Origin: Myxococcales bacterium
GTDB lineage: Bacteria; Myxococcota_A; Polyangia; Haliangiales; Haliangiaceae
Direction of reading: 5' to 3'
DNA: 64,000 nt
Assembly: GCA_016720595.1 (NCBI GenBank)
Contig: JADKKI010000025.1
Span: forward strand, 62,001-126,000
Position numbers and translations under genes: made by a program. Below the pieces are notes generated by a model. That model made no database searches. It was not told the DNA's origin and worked only from the letters and a program-made list of their open reading frames with translations. Positions within the stretch are counted from its first letter, which is position 1. Every line of letters starts with the position of its first letter. This document shows, piece by piece, positions 15,534 to 24,528 of the stretch.

Positions 15534-17168
15534 ATGTTCGTCGTGTTCGAAGGAATCGACGGCGGTGGCAAGACCACGCTGTCCAACATGGTCGCCAAGC
15601 GACTGCGCGCTGATGGCCTCAAGGTCGCGCACGTGCGCGAGGGCGGAAAGTTCGCCTCGAAGGTCACCCAGGCGATGCGCGAGCTGGGTCGCGACGCGCG
15701 CAACCTCGAGCTCGGCCCGCGCGCCGAGCTCATGCTCTACCTCACGCGCGAGGTCCAGCTGGTCGACGAGGCCACGCGCCCGGCGACCGCGACCAACGAT
15801 GTCGTGATCGCCGATCGCTACATCTACACGGCCGAGGCGCTGGCGATCTACGGGCGCGGCCTTGCGCCCTCCGACGTCGAGCCGCTGGTGCACGCTGCAG
15901 CGGGCGGGTTGTTCCCCGAGCTCGTCGTGCTGGTCGATGTGGATCCGCACGTGGCGCGTGCACGCCGAAAGGTGTCGAAGATCGTCGAGAAGGACGACAA
16001 GCCGCCCTCGCGAAAAGGGCTGACGGGCACGGGGCTCCAGCACCGGCTGCGCGCCGGCTACCGGGCGCTCGCCGCCCGCGATCCTGATCGGTGGCTGGTG
16101 ATCGACAACACCGAGGCGGATCTCGAGGCGACGGCCGCTCACCTCGTCGAGGTGATCCGGGCCGGCCGCAAGCACGACGTCATGGCGGCCGCCACGGCCC
16201 CGACGATCGGTGCGACCGACACCGAGACCGCGCGGGAGGCGCTGCTGGGATGGATCGACCGCCGCGCGGTGAAGGAGCCCGGCCTCGCCGCCTACTTCCT
16301 CGATGGGGTCCCCGGCGTCGAGTTCGCGGACCGCCGGCGCGCGCTCGGCGAGCGCGCGCCGCACGTGGTCGCGACGGGCCTGCGTGGGCTCGACGATGCC
16401 GCGAGCTGGGACCTGCGTCGCGCGCTCGCCGAGCAAGCCCCCGACGACGTGGCGAAGTCGATCGTCGATACGGCTGCGAGCCATCCCGCTGCGGCGGACC
16501 TCCTGCGGAGCCTCGTCGCGATCGCGCCCCGCGCCGTCGGCGAGGCGCTGTACGGCCGGGACGACGAGCTCGCCTGGGAGCTGCGGGCGCGGCTCCAAGG
16601 TGCGGATCTGATCCGCTCGCTCGGCGGTGTGTTGGGAGCGCGGGCGTGGAGCACGCGCGAGGCCTGGCTCGCCGAGCAGGGCGGTGTGGATCGGATCGAC
16701 ACCGTGATGACGGCGACGATCCTGTGCGCCGGGATCACCGGCGTCTCCGACGATCGGGCGTGGGAGCTGCGTGAGGCGATGCGCGAGGTGGCGCCGGTCG
16801 CGGCCCTCGAGGCGATCTACGGGATCACCGACGAGCGAGCGTGGGCCTGGCGCCGGCGAGATCTCCTCCGTGCGCCGAAGACCGTGATGCGCACGCTCGA
16901 CGGCATCGATGACGCGCGCGCCTGGGAGCTGCGCGCACAGGTCGCGACGGACAGCGAGGAGGCGCTGGACTCGATGGTCGGGCTCGACAGCGCTTCCGCC
17001 TGGAAGCTGCGGGAGGCCACGATCGACGTGTGGCCGTCGACCACGGTGAAGAGCCTCGGTGCCCTCGGCGCCACCGCACGCGGCCGCGCGATGGCCCTCG
17101 CGGTGCTCGCCCGCCATCCCTCGGATGTCGCGGTGTGGCACCACGTCGTGTCGGTCGTTCCTCACTAG
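15534..17168 (+). CDS. tmk: Thymidylate kinase fused to a long C-terminal repeat domain
   Basis: Residues 1-210 match dTMP kinase: P-loop EGIDGGGKTTL, ADRYIYTAEA (DR motif), LVVLVDVDP, and a LID region near 150-170. The remaining 330 residues hold about six degenerate repeats of roughly 45 residues with a core like DDRAWELR (DDAASWDLR, DDELAWELR, SDDRAWELR, TDERAWAWR, DDARAWELR, DSASAWKLR), probably alpha-helical pairs. Tmk is normally about 210 aa. A fused repeat scaffold is unusual and I do not recognise it. The stop overlaps the convergent gene stop at 17165. Confidence 0.85.
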   Translation: MFVVFEGIDGGGKTTLSNMVAKRLRADGLKVAHVREGGKFASKVTQAMRELGRDARNLELGPRAELMLYLTREVQLVDEATRPATATNDVVIADRYIYTAEALAIYGRGLAPSDVEPLVHAAAGGLFPELVVLVDVDPHVARARRKVSKIVEKDDKPPSRKGLTGTGLQHRLRAGYRALAARDPDRWLVIDNTEADLEATAAHLVEVIRAGRKHDVMAAATAPTIGATDTETAREALLGWIDRRAVKEPGLAAYFLDGVPGVEFADRRRALGERAPHVVATGLRGLDDAASWDLRRALAEQAPDDVAKSIVDTAASHPAAADLLRSLVAIAPRAVGEALYGRDDELAWELRARLQGADLIRSLGGVLGARAWSTREAWLAEQGGVDRIDTVMTATILCAGITGVSDDRAWELREAMREVAPVAALEAIYGITDERAWAWRRRDLLRAPKTVMRTLDGIDDARAWELRAQVATDSEEALDSMVGLDSASAWKLREATIDVWPSTTVKSLGALGATARGRAMALAVLARHPSDVAVWHHVVSVVPH

Positions 17169-19174
17169 GTCAGCTCGTCGTCGTCGTCGCCGCTGATCGC
17201 GTTGGCGACGCGGAACAGGTGATTGCCGACGTGCTCGTAGCTGTCGACCAGCTCGGCCAACCCGAGCCGGAGCGACGACGAGTCATTCTTGCGCCGTGGC
17301 TCGACCGTGGCGCTGCGCGCCTCTTGCTCGAGGAGGTTCATCCGGATCTCGCGAGCCCCGGCGGCCTCGAGGTCGATCGTCCCGCTCTCGAGCGCGGCGA
17401 TCACCGCGTCGTAGGATTCGCGTGCGATCGTGTACAGCTGCCGGAGCCGCTCCTGCTCCGCAGGGGTGAGCACCACGCGGCGCTCGACACTCAGCTCGGA
17501 GATGTGCACGAGCTGCTCGATGACGCGCTGGAGCTGGAGGGCGGCGACGGTGGTCCGCGTCAGGCGCTCCAGGTCGGCGGACGATGCGGTCTGCTGGAGC
17601 CGCCCATAGAGCGCCTCCATCTCGCGCCTCGCTTCGACCAGTGCCTCCTCGACCTCGGTCGAGCGCGAGCGCTCGGAGGCGCACGAGATCTCGAGCGCGA
17701 TCTCCATGGCGATCCGGTGGCGGTCGAGGACCTGCGCCAGCTCGCGCCGTCCCGCGACGGCGACCGCATCGGCAGGAAGCGCGTCGACGACCACCGGCGG
17801 TGCCCGATGCGACGAGCGGGCGATCAGGACGGGAAGCACGAGCGACCAGACGGCGACGACCGCGATCTGCGACGCCGCGAACGCGACCGCCAGGCTGGTC
17901 GAGATGTTGGTCTGAACGACGGTGTGCCCGTAGTCCACCGCCTCGCCGTGCCCGGTCACGGCCTCACCGAGCAGCGTCCAGAGGGGGAGCGAGAGGAGGA
18001 CCAGCAGCGTCCCCGCGGCGCCGAACGCGAGGTGGGGGGCGACGAGTGGACGACATGACTTGCCGGCTTGCCACGCCACCAGCGCCATCCCGATCGCCGC
18101 ACCGAGGCTCGCGCCGGCGAGGATCGCGAGGGCGTTCGCGAGGGGGAGCGCTCCACTCGCCTGCGCGAGGCCGACGACGAGCACGTAGAGCGGGCCCGGA
18201 CCCTGAAGCACCAAGGCGAGGAGCGCGCCGGTCGCCGCACAGACGAGCTTCGCGGCGAAGTCATCCGTGCGCAGGTAGCCGAGGTAGGGGAGCAGCTTGG
18301 GATCGCTGACCAGCGGTTCGACGCTGGTCTGCAACAGGTGGAGGCCGTAGAGCATCAAGCCCGCGCCGAGGATGAGCTGTCCCACCGCGTGGGCCCGGCG
18401 GTCCATCGACATCCGCGTCCACAGCACACCGATCGCGATCACGAGGAGGCTCTCGCGTGCGAACGCGACCGGGATCAACGCGCCGGTGATCGATGCGCCG
18501 AGCTGAGCGCCGACCAGCACCGCGATCGTCGGCCCGAGGGCGAGCAAGCGGGCTTCGACCAGGCTGACCGTGAACGCGGCGGCAGACGAGGTGAGCTGGG
18601 TGACCGAGCCGACGAGGACACCGACCGCGACCGCCTTGTGGGGGGAGCGCGTGATCCGGTTGAGCAGGGTGCGGATCCGCTGACCTGCGAGGCCGCGGGC
18701 GCCCGTCGCGAGCATGCCGAGCCCGAACACGAACAGCGCGAGGCCGCCGAGCAACCGCCCGATCAGCTTGCGATGGTTGGTCGCGCGGACATGGAGGTCC
18801 CACGACTTGGTCCTGCGCTCGCCCTGGATCAAGCGGAGCGCAGCCTTGCCATAGCCGATGTCGTTCGGGATCCGGATCACCACCGAGCCCGGCTCGCGCA
18901 CGATGACCTGTGCGGGCTTCCGCGCGAGGCGAGCCTCGATCGGTGCGGGGCCCTCGGCGCCATCGAACGACACCACCACGGCATCGCCCGGGTTGACGTC
19001 GGCGTCGCTGATCGCGGTGATCCGCAGCGCCGCGGCCGCACCGGGCTCGTCGCTCGGCTCCGCGGGCGCTGGCTTCTCCTGATCGCCGCCCCAATCCGCG
19101 ACCGCGTAGATGACGATCGCGATCGTCAACGTCCAGCGGATGATCGTGCGCCAGCGCCAGCGCCGCTCAGCCAT
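17165..19174 (-). CDS. Na/Pi cotransporter with N-terminal beta domain and PhoU-like tail
   Basis: 669 aa. A membrane anchor (about 12-26), a periplasmic IPT/TIG-like domain (about 45-135), then a NptA/SLC34-type transporter core with the paired Gln-Thr-Ser repeat (GSVTQLTSSAAAFTVSLVEA, GAQLGASITGALI), and from about 490 a helical PhoU-like domain ending LVDSYEHVGNHLFRVANAIS. It would import phosphate with sodium. The ATG at 19174 overlaps the VTC stop (8 nt), so it is translated with the polyphosphate polymerase. The pairing suggests uptake coupled to polyphosphate formation. Confidence 0.88.
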   Translation of the reverse strand: MAERRWRWRTIIRWTLTIAIVIYAVADWGGDQEKPAPAEPSDEPGAAAALRITAISDADVNPGDAVVVSFDGAEGPAPIEARLARKPAQVIVREPGSVVIRIPNDIGYGKAALRLIQGERRTKSWDLHVRATNHRKLIGRLLGGLALFVFGLGMLATGARGLAGQRIRTLLNRITRSPHKAVAVGVLVGSVTQLTSSAAAFTVSLVEARLLALGPTIAVLVGAQLGASITGALIPVAFARESLLVIAIGVLWTRMSMDRRAHAVGQLILGAGLMLYGLHLLQTSVEPLVSDPKLLPYLGYLRTDDFAAKLVCAATGALLALVLQGPGPLYVLVVGLAQASGALPLANALAILAGASLGAAIGMALVAWQAGKSCRPLVAPHLAFGAAGTLLVLLSLPLWTLLGEAVTGHGEAVDYGHTVVQTNISTSLAVAFAASQIAVVAVWSLVLPVLIARSSHRAPPVVVDALPADAVAVAGRRELAQVLDRHRIAMEIALEISCASERSRSTEVEEALVEARREMEALYGRLQQTASSADLERLTRTTVAALQLQRVIEQLVHISELSVERRVVLTPAEQERLRQLYTIARESYDAVIAALESGTIDLEAAGAREIRMNLLEQEARSATVEPRRKNDSSSLRLGLAELVDSYEHVGNHLFRVANAISGDDDDELT

Positions 19175-20006
19175 GGACGGCGCTCGAAGCGGCCTCGAAC
19201 TTGCTGAACGGTACGGGGTGGATCTCCTGGTCCCGCAGCACGTCCACGAGCCAGCGCGGCTGCTCGCCGTGGCACTTGATCTCGAGCACCCGCCGGCCCT
19301 CGGTGGCGACCGGTGTTCCGAGCGTCTGGCGGACCAAGGCCCAGCCGCGCTCCCAGAGGTCAGCGGGCGGTGCGAAGAAGGCGAGACCGGTATCGATCGT
19401 CACGCGGAGCTCGCCGGCGGCGTCCTGCCACGCGGTCCGGCGGTAGTTGACGAGGCAATCGGCGACCAGCGGCTCGGCGCAGCTCGCACACAGCGATGCG
19501 ACCGCATCGAGCACGGCGCGGTCCTGGAGCGCCACCATCCCGGGGGTGATCGTACCGCCGCCGAAGAACGCGGGGACGTCACGCTTGGGGATCCCGATCC
19601 GCTGCTTGCCGGTGTGCCCGCCATCCTTGCTCTTGATCTCGAGCCAGAGCACGGGGATGAACCGCACCAGCTGCCGAGGGTCGGTCGCGGTCTCCGTGAG
19701 CCCGGGCTGGAGGTCGTAGTACTCCTTGGCGCGCAGCTTGAGGTGGCTCTCCGTCGAGGTCTGCGCCGCGCGATAGAGCGCGCGACTGGTGGTGTCGAAG
19801 TAGATCGTGGTCACGTAGTGCTGGGCCGCCGGCAGGCGATTCGCACCCTCGCCCCGGTGGCGGTGCGATTCGAGGTGCTGATTGAACGCCCGCGCCACGA
19901 CCTTCGCCTGCTCGGGCGAGACGAGGTACTTGGTCTCGCGGCGGTGCGCGGTCATCCGCGCATCGATCCGCTCGTCCTCGCGGTGCTTGGCGGCTGCCTC
20001 GATCAT
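19167..20006 (-). CDS. VTC-domain polyphosphate polymerase
   Basis: 279 aa from ATG 20006, which overlaps the upstream stop as ATGA. Core motifs of the VTC tunnel fold are clear: RRETKYLVSPEQA, VTTIYFDTTSRALY, HLKLRAKEYY, WLEIKSKDGGHTGKQR, LVNYRRTAW and RRVLEIKCHGEQPRWL, with the basic and acidic residues that bind ATP-derived phosphate and metal. No membrane helix, so it is cytoplasmic or peripheral. It lies between two lipoproteins and a Na/Pi transporter, in an operon that begins with a phosphate-type porin. Confidence 0.9.
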   Translation of the reverse strand: MIEAAAKHREDERIDARMTAHRRETKYLVSPEQAKVVARAFNQHLESHRHRGEGANRLPAAQHYVTTIYFDTTSRALYRAAQTSTESHLKLRAKEYYDLQPGLTETATDPRQLVRFIPVLWLEIKSKDGGHTGKQRIGIPKRDVPAFFGGGTITPGMVALQDRAVLDAVASLCASCAEPLVADCLVNYRRTAWQDAAGELRVTIDTGLAFFAPPADLWERGWALVRQTLGTPVATEGRRVLEIKCHGEQPRWLVDVLRDQEIHPVPFSKFEAASSAVHG

Positions 20007-20725
20007 GGCGTGTAGGACTCGAGCTCCTCGTTCTGGCCGCCACCCGTCTCCTTCACCTTGCCCACGCCGCGCGCATACCAGTAGTCCTGGATCGAGCCGC
20101 TCGAGCTGGTGCGGCGGACATGCAGCGCCATGTACGTTCCCGCGATCACCGTCACCGACTCGGCAGCGCTGACGACGCGCCACTGATCAGTCTTGCTCTT
20201 CGCCGTCGGAGCCATGCCCGGGACCGTCGCCGTCTCGGTGAACGTCACGGACCAGGCGGCGCCGGTCACCGTGTGCGCAGGGCTCTCGTCGAGCTTGAGC
20301 CGGTACGGCTGATCGGTCTCGGTCGAGGTCAGCGCATGCAGATCGTCGTAGAACTCGGTCTTGTAGCGGACATCGAGGTCACCCGACACCGACTCGTAGA
20401 CGTCCTTGGTCCCGACCAGCTGATCGATGTGAGCGACGAGTGCCTGCGTTCCCGCCTGCGCGCCACCGACGTCCACGGGGCCGGTCAACGTCGTTAGCTG
20501 ACCCGTCTGCGGAGCGAGGGTGTTCGACGGATCCGTCAACTTGTAGGACCAGACCGAGCCGGCCGTCCAAGGTTCGTAGCGCTGGGTGGAGCCGGGGGCA
20601 TCCACGGCCCCATCCGTGCCTGGTCCGACGGGCGCATCCGCGCCACCACCACCATTCGAGGAGCCGCACGCGAGGAGGCCGATCGAGAACACGAGGTTGA
20701 GCTGGCTGAGCTTCATAGCGTTCAC
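20003..20725 (-). CDS. Lipoprotein of the polyphosphate operon (copy 2)
   Basis: About 240 aa. Lipobox GLLAC then a Gly/Asp/Ala spacer. It is a paralogue of the next gene upstream: both share PWT-GSVW-YKLTDP, DLDVRYKT-FY, DQPYRLKLDES, GAAWS-TFTET, SKTDQW, VTVIAGT, and DYWYARGVGKVKETGGGQ. Beta-rich with no catalytic motif; probably periplasmic outer-membrane lipoprotein. Its stop overlaps the VTC start, so they are translationally coupled. Start at 20725 or 20716. Function unknown. Confidence 0.75.
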   Translation of the reverse strand: MNAMKLSQLNLVFSIGLLACGSSNGGGGADAPVGPGTDGAVDAPGSTQRYEPWTAGSVWSYKLTDPSNTLAPQTGQLTTLTGPVDVGGAQAGTQALVAHIDQLVGTKDVYESVSGDLDVRYKTEFYDDLHALTSTETDQPYRLKLDESPAHTVTGAAWSVTFTETATVPGMAPTAKSKTDQWRVVSAAESVTVIAGTYMALHVRRTSSSGSIQDYWYARGVGKVKETGGGQNEELESYTP

Positions 20726-20741
20726 TGAGTGCTTGGGGGGC

Positions 20742-21428
20742 TCAGGGCGCGATCGTGTACGACATCAGCTCTTCATCCTGCCCACCGCCGGTGTCCTTGA
20801 CCTTGCCAACGCCGCGGACGTACCAGTAGTTCTGGACCCCGCCCGAGCTGGTGCGCTGCACGTGGAGCGCATTGAACGTCCCCGCGATCACGGTGATCGG
20901 CTCGTTGTCGGAGATCACGACCCACTGATCGGTCTTGGACTTGGGCTGGCCACCCGTCGACGTCTCGGTGAACGTCTCGGACCACGCCGCACCGGTGGTC
21001 GTGTGAGCGATGCTCTCGTCGAGCTTGAGCCGGTACGGCTGGTCGACATCGCTCCCGGTGACGGTGCCGCCGTTGTTGTAGAACGTGGTCTTGTAGCGGA
21101 CGTCGAGATCGCCGACCGCGGCCTCCCACACATCCTTGCTGCCGGTGTACTGCGCGTGGTGAACGAGGAGCGCCATCGTCCCCGCGTGAACGCCACCGAC
21201 ATCCTCCATCCGCATGATGGTGGTCGGCTGGTCGAGCTTCGGCGTGCCGGGTTGCTGTGGATCGGTGAGCTTGTAGTTCCACACCGAGCCCACGGTCCAC
21301 GGCAAGTAGCGCATGGCGGGGTTGGTCGGTGCATCCGCGGGACCATCGGAGCCCGAGGAGCCGCAGGCCCCAAGCAAGGTCGCCAGGGTCGCGCCGAGAA
21401 GGATCTTGTAAGGCAGGGTCGTGTGCAT
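20742..21428 (-). CDS. Lipoprotein of the polyphosphate operon (copy 1)
   Basis: 228 aa, ATG 21428, signal with lipobox LLGAC at about 18-22. Paralogue of 20003-20725 across the full mature length, so a tandem duplication; the copies end QDEELMSYTIAP and QNEELESYTP. It sits 22 nt downstream of the porin stop. It may bind a substrate in the periplasm between porin and inner-membrane transporter; this is inference from position. Confidence 0.75.
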   Translation of the reverse strand: MHTTLPYKILLGATLATLLGACGSSGSDGPADAPTNPAMRYLPWTVGSVWNYKLTDPQQPGTPKLDQPTTIMRMEDVGGVHAGTMALLVHHAQYTGSKDVWEAAVGDLDVRYKTTFYNNGGTVTGSDVDQPYRLKLDESIAHTTTGAAWSETFTETSTGGQPKSKTDQWVVISDNEPITVIAGTFNALHVQRTSSGGVQNYWYVRGVGKVKDTGGGQDEELMSYTIAP

Positions 21429-21450
21429 AGGGCTCCTTGGGTCCGAAGGA

Positions 21451-22812
21451 CTAGAGACGGGCTCCGAGCTGAACGAGGATGGTGGTGGTGTTGCCGGGGG
21501 CGACGGCGAACTGCGCGATGCCGAGCGGGGCCGCGTCTGCGACGCGCCACACCTCGGCCTCCGCCTGGACGCGCCAGACGTCGTTCAGGCCGTAGGTGAG
21601 CCCACCCGCGATCTCGACGAGACGATCGCCGCTGATGATCCGGTCCGGATCGAGCGCTCCGGCCTGCGCGTACAGCTCGCCATAGCGATGCTTGTTCTCG
21701 CCGCCGATCCGGTACGCGACCACGCCGCGGGTCTCGAGGAACCGGGTCAGCTCGTGCCCGGTCGACATCCCGCCGACGAGCCACGACGTCCCGATCATCC
21801 CCTCGAGCCAGAACCGCAGGAGGCCGGGCCCGACGGTCGCCTCGATCGTCGCGTCGACCTCGGCGGCATAGCCGCGGCGGATCACGACCGGGACCTCGAG
21901 CAGCTGACCCACCCGCGCCTCGCCGGCGGCCCCGATCTCGAAGCCGTGAACTGGCTTGACGCTCGCGCGGAGCACCAGGTCCTGTCCGAAGCGATCACTC
22001 GACGACGACGCCAGCGGCGTGCCGGCGTCATCGAAGCCCTGGAACACGCCGGCCTCGAGCTTGGTCGGGACGTCCCCCGGAAGCTCGACGATGATCATCG
22101 CGCCGACCGAACGCCCGGCGACCTGAAGGCGCTTGGCGAGCACGTCGTGGAGGAGCCCGCGATCGGCGGTGGGCAACGACCACAGCGATTCGCGTTCGAT
22201 CGCGGAGAACGGCATCTTGAACTGGCCGGCGCGGACGTCGATCCGGGCAGGCCCGTCGACCAGCGGCAGCTGGATGTACGCGTTCTTCAGGCGCGCCTTG
22301 CCGGCGAACTCGACCTGAAGCTCTGCGTGCATCCCGTGCGACCGAAAGTCGGCCTTCGCGCGCGCGCTCGTCACCGAACCCTGTCCAGTCCAGTCGGTCG
22401 CGGGCGCGGCCTTCATCACCGCGCCGCGGACGAACAGCCGCCCGCCGAACTCGAGCTTCTTCTTCTTCTTCTTCTTCTTCTGGCCGTTCTGGCCCTTCGC
22501 CTTACGTTCGGCCTTGGCCTGCGCCTTGGCTTCGGCTTTCGCCTCGTCCTCCGGCTCTCCCTTGGTTTCGTCGTTCGCCTCGCCCGGCGGCGTGACCGTG
22601 GTGGTCTCCGATCCCGCTTCGTGGTCGTGCTTCTTGTGATGCTTGGGACTGCCCGTTGCCGCCGGAGCCTGCGCCGGCTCGGGAACCGTCGGAGACACGC
22701 CGGGGACCTGGGGATCCACGGGCGGGTTCGGTGCGGTGGGTGGTTCGTCCGCGAACGCGAGCCCGCTCGACACCAACCCTAGAGCGAAGATCAACTGCCT
22801 CAGGACTGTCAC
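21451..22812 (-). CDS. OprP/OprO-like porin
   Basis: 453 aa. Signal peptide (1-21, GLAFA), then a long charged, Pro- and Lys-rich linker (SPKHHKKHDHE; AEAKAQAKAERKAK; an eight-Lys run at about 112-119) and a barrel domain (RLFVRGAVMK, KNAYIQLP, DVRAGQFKMPFS, RYGELYAQAGAL) ending in LVQLGARL. The RAGQFKMPFS segment and barrel order match the phosphate-selective porin O/P family. First gene of the operon that ends with the Na/Pi transporter at 17165, which supports a phosphate or polyphosphate role. Confidence 0.8.
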   Translation of the reverse strand: MTVLRQLIFALGLVSSGLAFADEPPTAPNPPVDPQVPGVSPTVPEPAQAPAATGSPKHHKKHDHEAGSETTTVTPPGEANDETKGEPEDEAKAEAKAQAKAERKAKGQNGQKKKKKKKKLEFGGRLFVRGAVMKAAPATDWTGQGSVTSARAKADFRSHGMHAELQVEFAGKARLKNAYIQLPLVDGPARIDVRAGQFKMPFSAIERESLWSLPTADRGLLHDVLAKRLQVAGRSVGAMIIVELPGDVPTKLEAGVFQGFDDAGTPLASSSSDRFGQDLVLRASVKPVHGFEIGAAGEARVGQLLEVPVVIRRGYAAEVDATIEATVGPGLLRFWLEGMIGTSWLVGGMSTGHELTRFLETRGVVAYRIGGENKHRYGELYAQAGALDPDRIISGDRLVEIAGGLTYGLNDVWRVQAEAEVWRVADAAPLGIAQFAVAPGNTTTILVQLGARL

Positions 22813-22987
22813 AGGGATTCAACGCACATGCCACACAGGCCGTCGACCCAACTATGCGAAATCCATTCGACGAACGGCCGAACGTACGTACGATCGTTGC
22901 GCAACCCGACAAACATGTCCCAGGTCGACACGTCCTCGGTGCTGGACGTGGTGGTTCCCTACACCGAACCCGATCCGAGCTCGATCC

Positions 22988-24325
22988 TCAGGGGCAGGGC
23001 ACGGTCGTCGGGCACGCGCCGTTGTCGTCCTTGGGATAGGTCTCGCGGCAACCGACGTAGCCGTTGATGTTGTTGGTCGGCAGGTAGCTCGGCTTGGTGT
23101 TGCTGCGGAACCCGCGATCGATGCCGTGGGACGCGCTCGCGTTGACGTCGGTGTTGGTGATGAACACGTTCGCGGGGGCCGCACTGAGGATGCGGATCGC
23201 AGCGGGGTTCTCCGCCAGGGGGCCGGGGTAGTTGCACGAGTCGCTGCCCGAGCCGCTCGGGGTCTTGCCGGCGAAGTCGACGTGCATGTGATCGACACGG
23301 GTGGTCGGATCGACGAGGCCGCCGAACCACAGGCCGTGCCAATCGCCGGCGGCCGGCGTCGCGTTCGCCGAGGTCAACACGATCTTGGCCGTCGCGGTCC
23401 CGTTCGCGATCAGCGCGCCACGCGCCGGGAGCGTCCCGCTCGCGGGATCGACGCGGAACCTGCCCGCGGGCATGAACTTCATCGTCACGCCCGGCTCGAT
23501 CGTCAGCGTGGCCACGCCGGTCGGGGCGGCGACATCGAGCGTGGGGTTCGCGGCGATCCCCACGCGATACGGGATCCCGCGCGCGTGGATCGTGATGCTC
23601 TCCGTGATCGCGCCGTTGCTGATGATGATCTCGTCCGCGGTGTTGCCGGTGTACGTGCCGGGAGGGATCGTGCCGAGCGCGCGGGCGAAGGTCGTGATCG
23701 GCGAGACCGTCGATCCGGAGATCTCCACGCCCTTCGACGAGGTATCGAAGCCACCACCATCGTGCAGGCTGATGCCACAGCTCTTGGAGCCGGTGATGGT
23801 CAGGTGCTCTGCGTGCAGGATCCCGGTGACCAGCTGGCTCGTACCCGCGATGTCGAGCGCGGCCGAGGTCTGGACGTTGCCGTTCAGCGGATCACCACCG
23901 CCATCGATCGTGGTGTGCGTGAACGAGACGGTGCCGCCGTTGAGCGTGCGGATGTTGACCCAGGCGGCGGTGTCGGCCCTCTCGATCTTCACCGGCAGCC
24001 CGGCGACCCCTTGCGTGGTGATCGAGCCACCGGCGGCAACCGAGATCTGCTTGCCGCCCCCGATCCGCACCACGGCGCAGGGCTCGATCGTCACGGCCGC
24101 GTTGATCGAGGTGTCGAACGGCAGGATGTGCGGGCTGGCCGCGGCGGTCCAGGTCTGGGCCGCGGCGACAGATCCACCATGCATGGTGCCCGCACCTGTC
24201 ACTGGCGGACAGGTCGCGGCATCGATCGCCGCGTCGGGCGGAGGCGGGGCATCCGGGAGCGTCATCGCGCCGTCATCACCACATGCCGCGAGACTGACCA
24301 GGACCACCCACCCGATGCGCTTCAT
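22988..24325 (-). CDS. Right-handed beta-helix lipoprotein
   Basis: 445 aa, lipobox SLAAC at 11-15 followed by PDAPPPPDAAIDA-type spacer. The rest is beta-helix repeats (AAVTIEPCAVVRIGGG, AGGSITTQG, ALIANGTATAKIVLTS, VFITNTDVNASAS), like parallel beta-helix/pectate-lyase-like surface proteins. A Cys-rich end (CRETYPKDDNGACP). It is the gene upstream of the porin on the same strand, but 175 nt separate them, so probably a separate unit. Substrate unknown. Confidence 0.7.
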   Translation of the reverse strand: MKRIGWVVLVSLAACGDDGAMTLPDAPPPPDAAIDAATCPPVTGAGTMHGGSVAAAQTWTAAASPHILPFDTSINAAVTIEPCAVVRIGGGKQISVAAGGSITTQGVAGLPVKIERADTAAWVNIRTLNGGTVSFTHTTIDGGGDPLNGNVQTSAALDIAGTSQLVTGILHAEHLTITGSKSCGISLHDGGGFDTSSKGVEISGSTVSPITTFARALGTIPPGTYTGNTADEIIISNGAITESITIHARGIPYRVGIAANPTLDVAAPTGVATLTIEPGVTMKFMPAGRFRVDPASGTLPARGALIANGTATAKIVLTSANATPAAGDWHGLWFGGLVDPTTRVDHMHVDFAGKTPSGSGSDSCNYPGPLAENPAAIRILSAAPANVFITNTDVNASASHGIDRGFRSNTKPSYLPTNNINGYVGCRETYPKDDNGACPTTVPCP

Positions 24326-24528
24326 GCGCCGAAGCTACACCGGGTTCGGCACACAGGTCGACGGACTTGCGCAATGCGGCGTTCTTGCGCACCCCGCGCT
24401 GGATCTGCGCTGCGAACCGCACTTCACAGTCACCTCATGGCAGTGAGGGGTCGCCTCCTCGGCCGGCACGAGCAAGTGTCAGCACCGCTGGGACACCAGG
24501 TGCGACAAGGCGCACTAGATTGCCCGCG

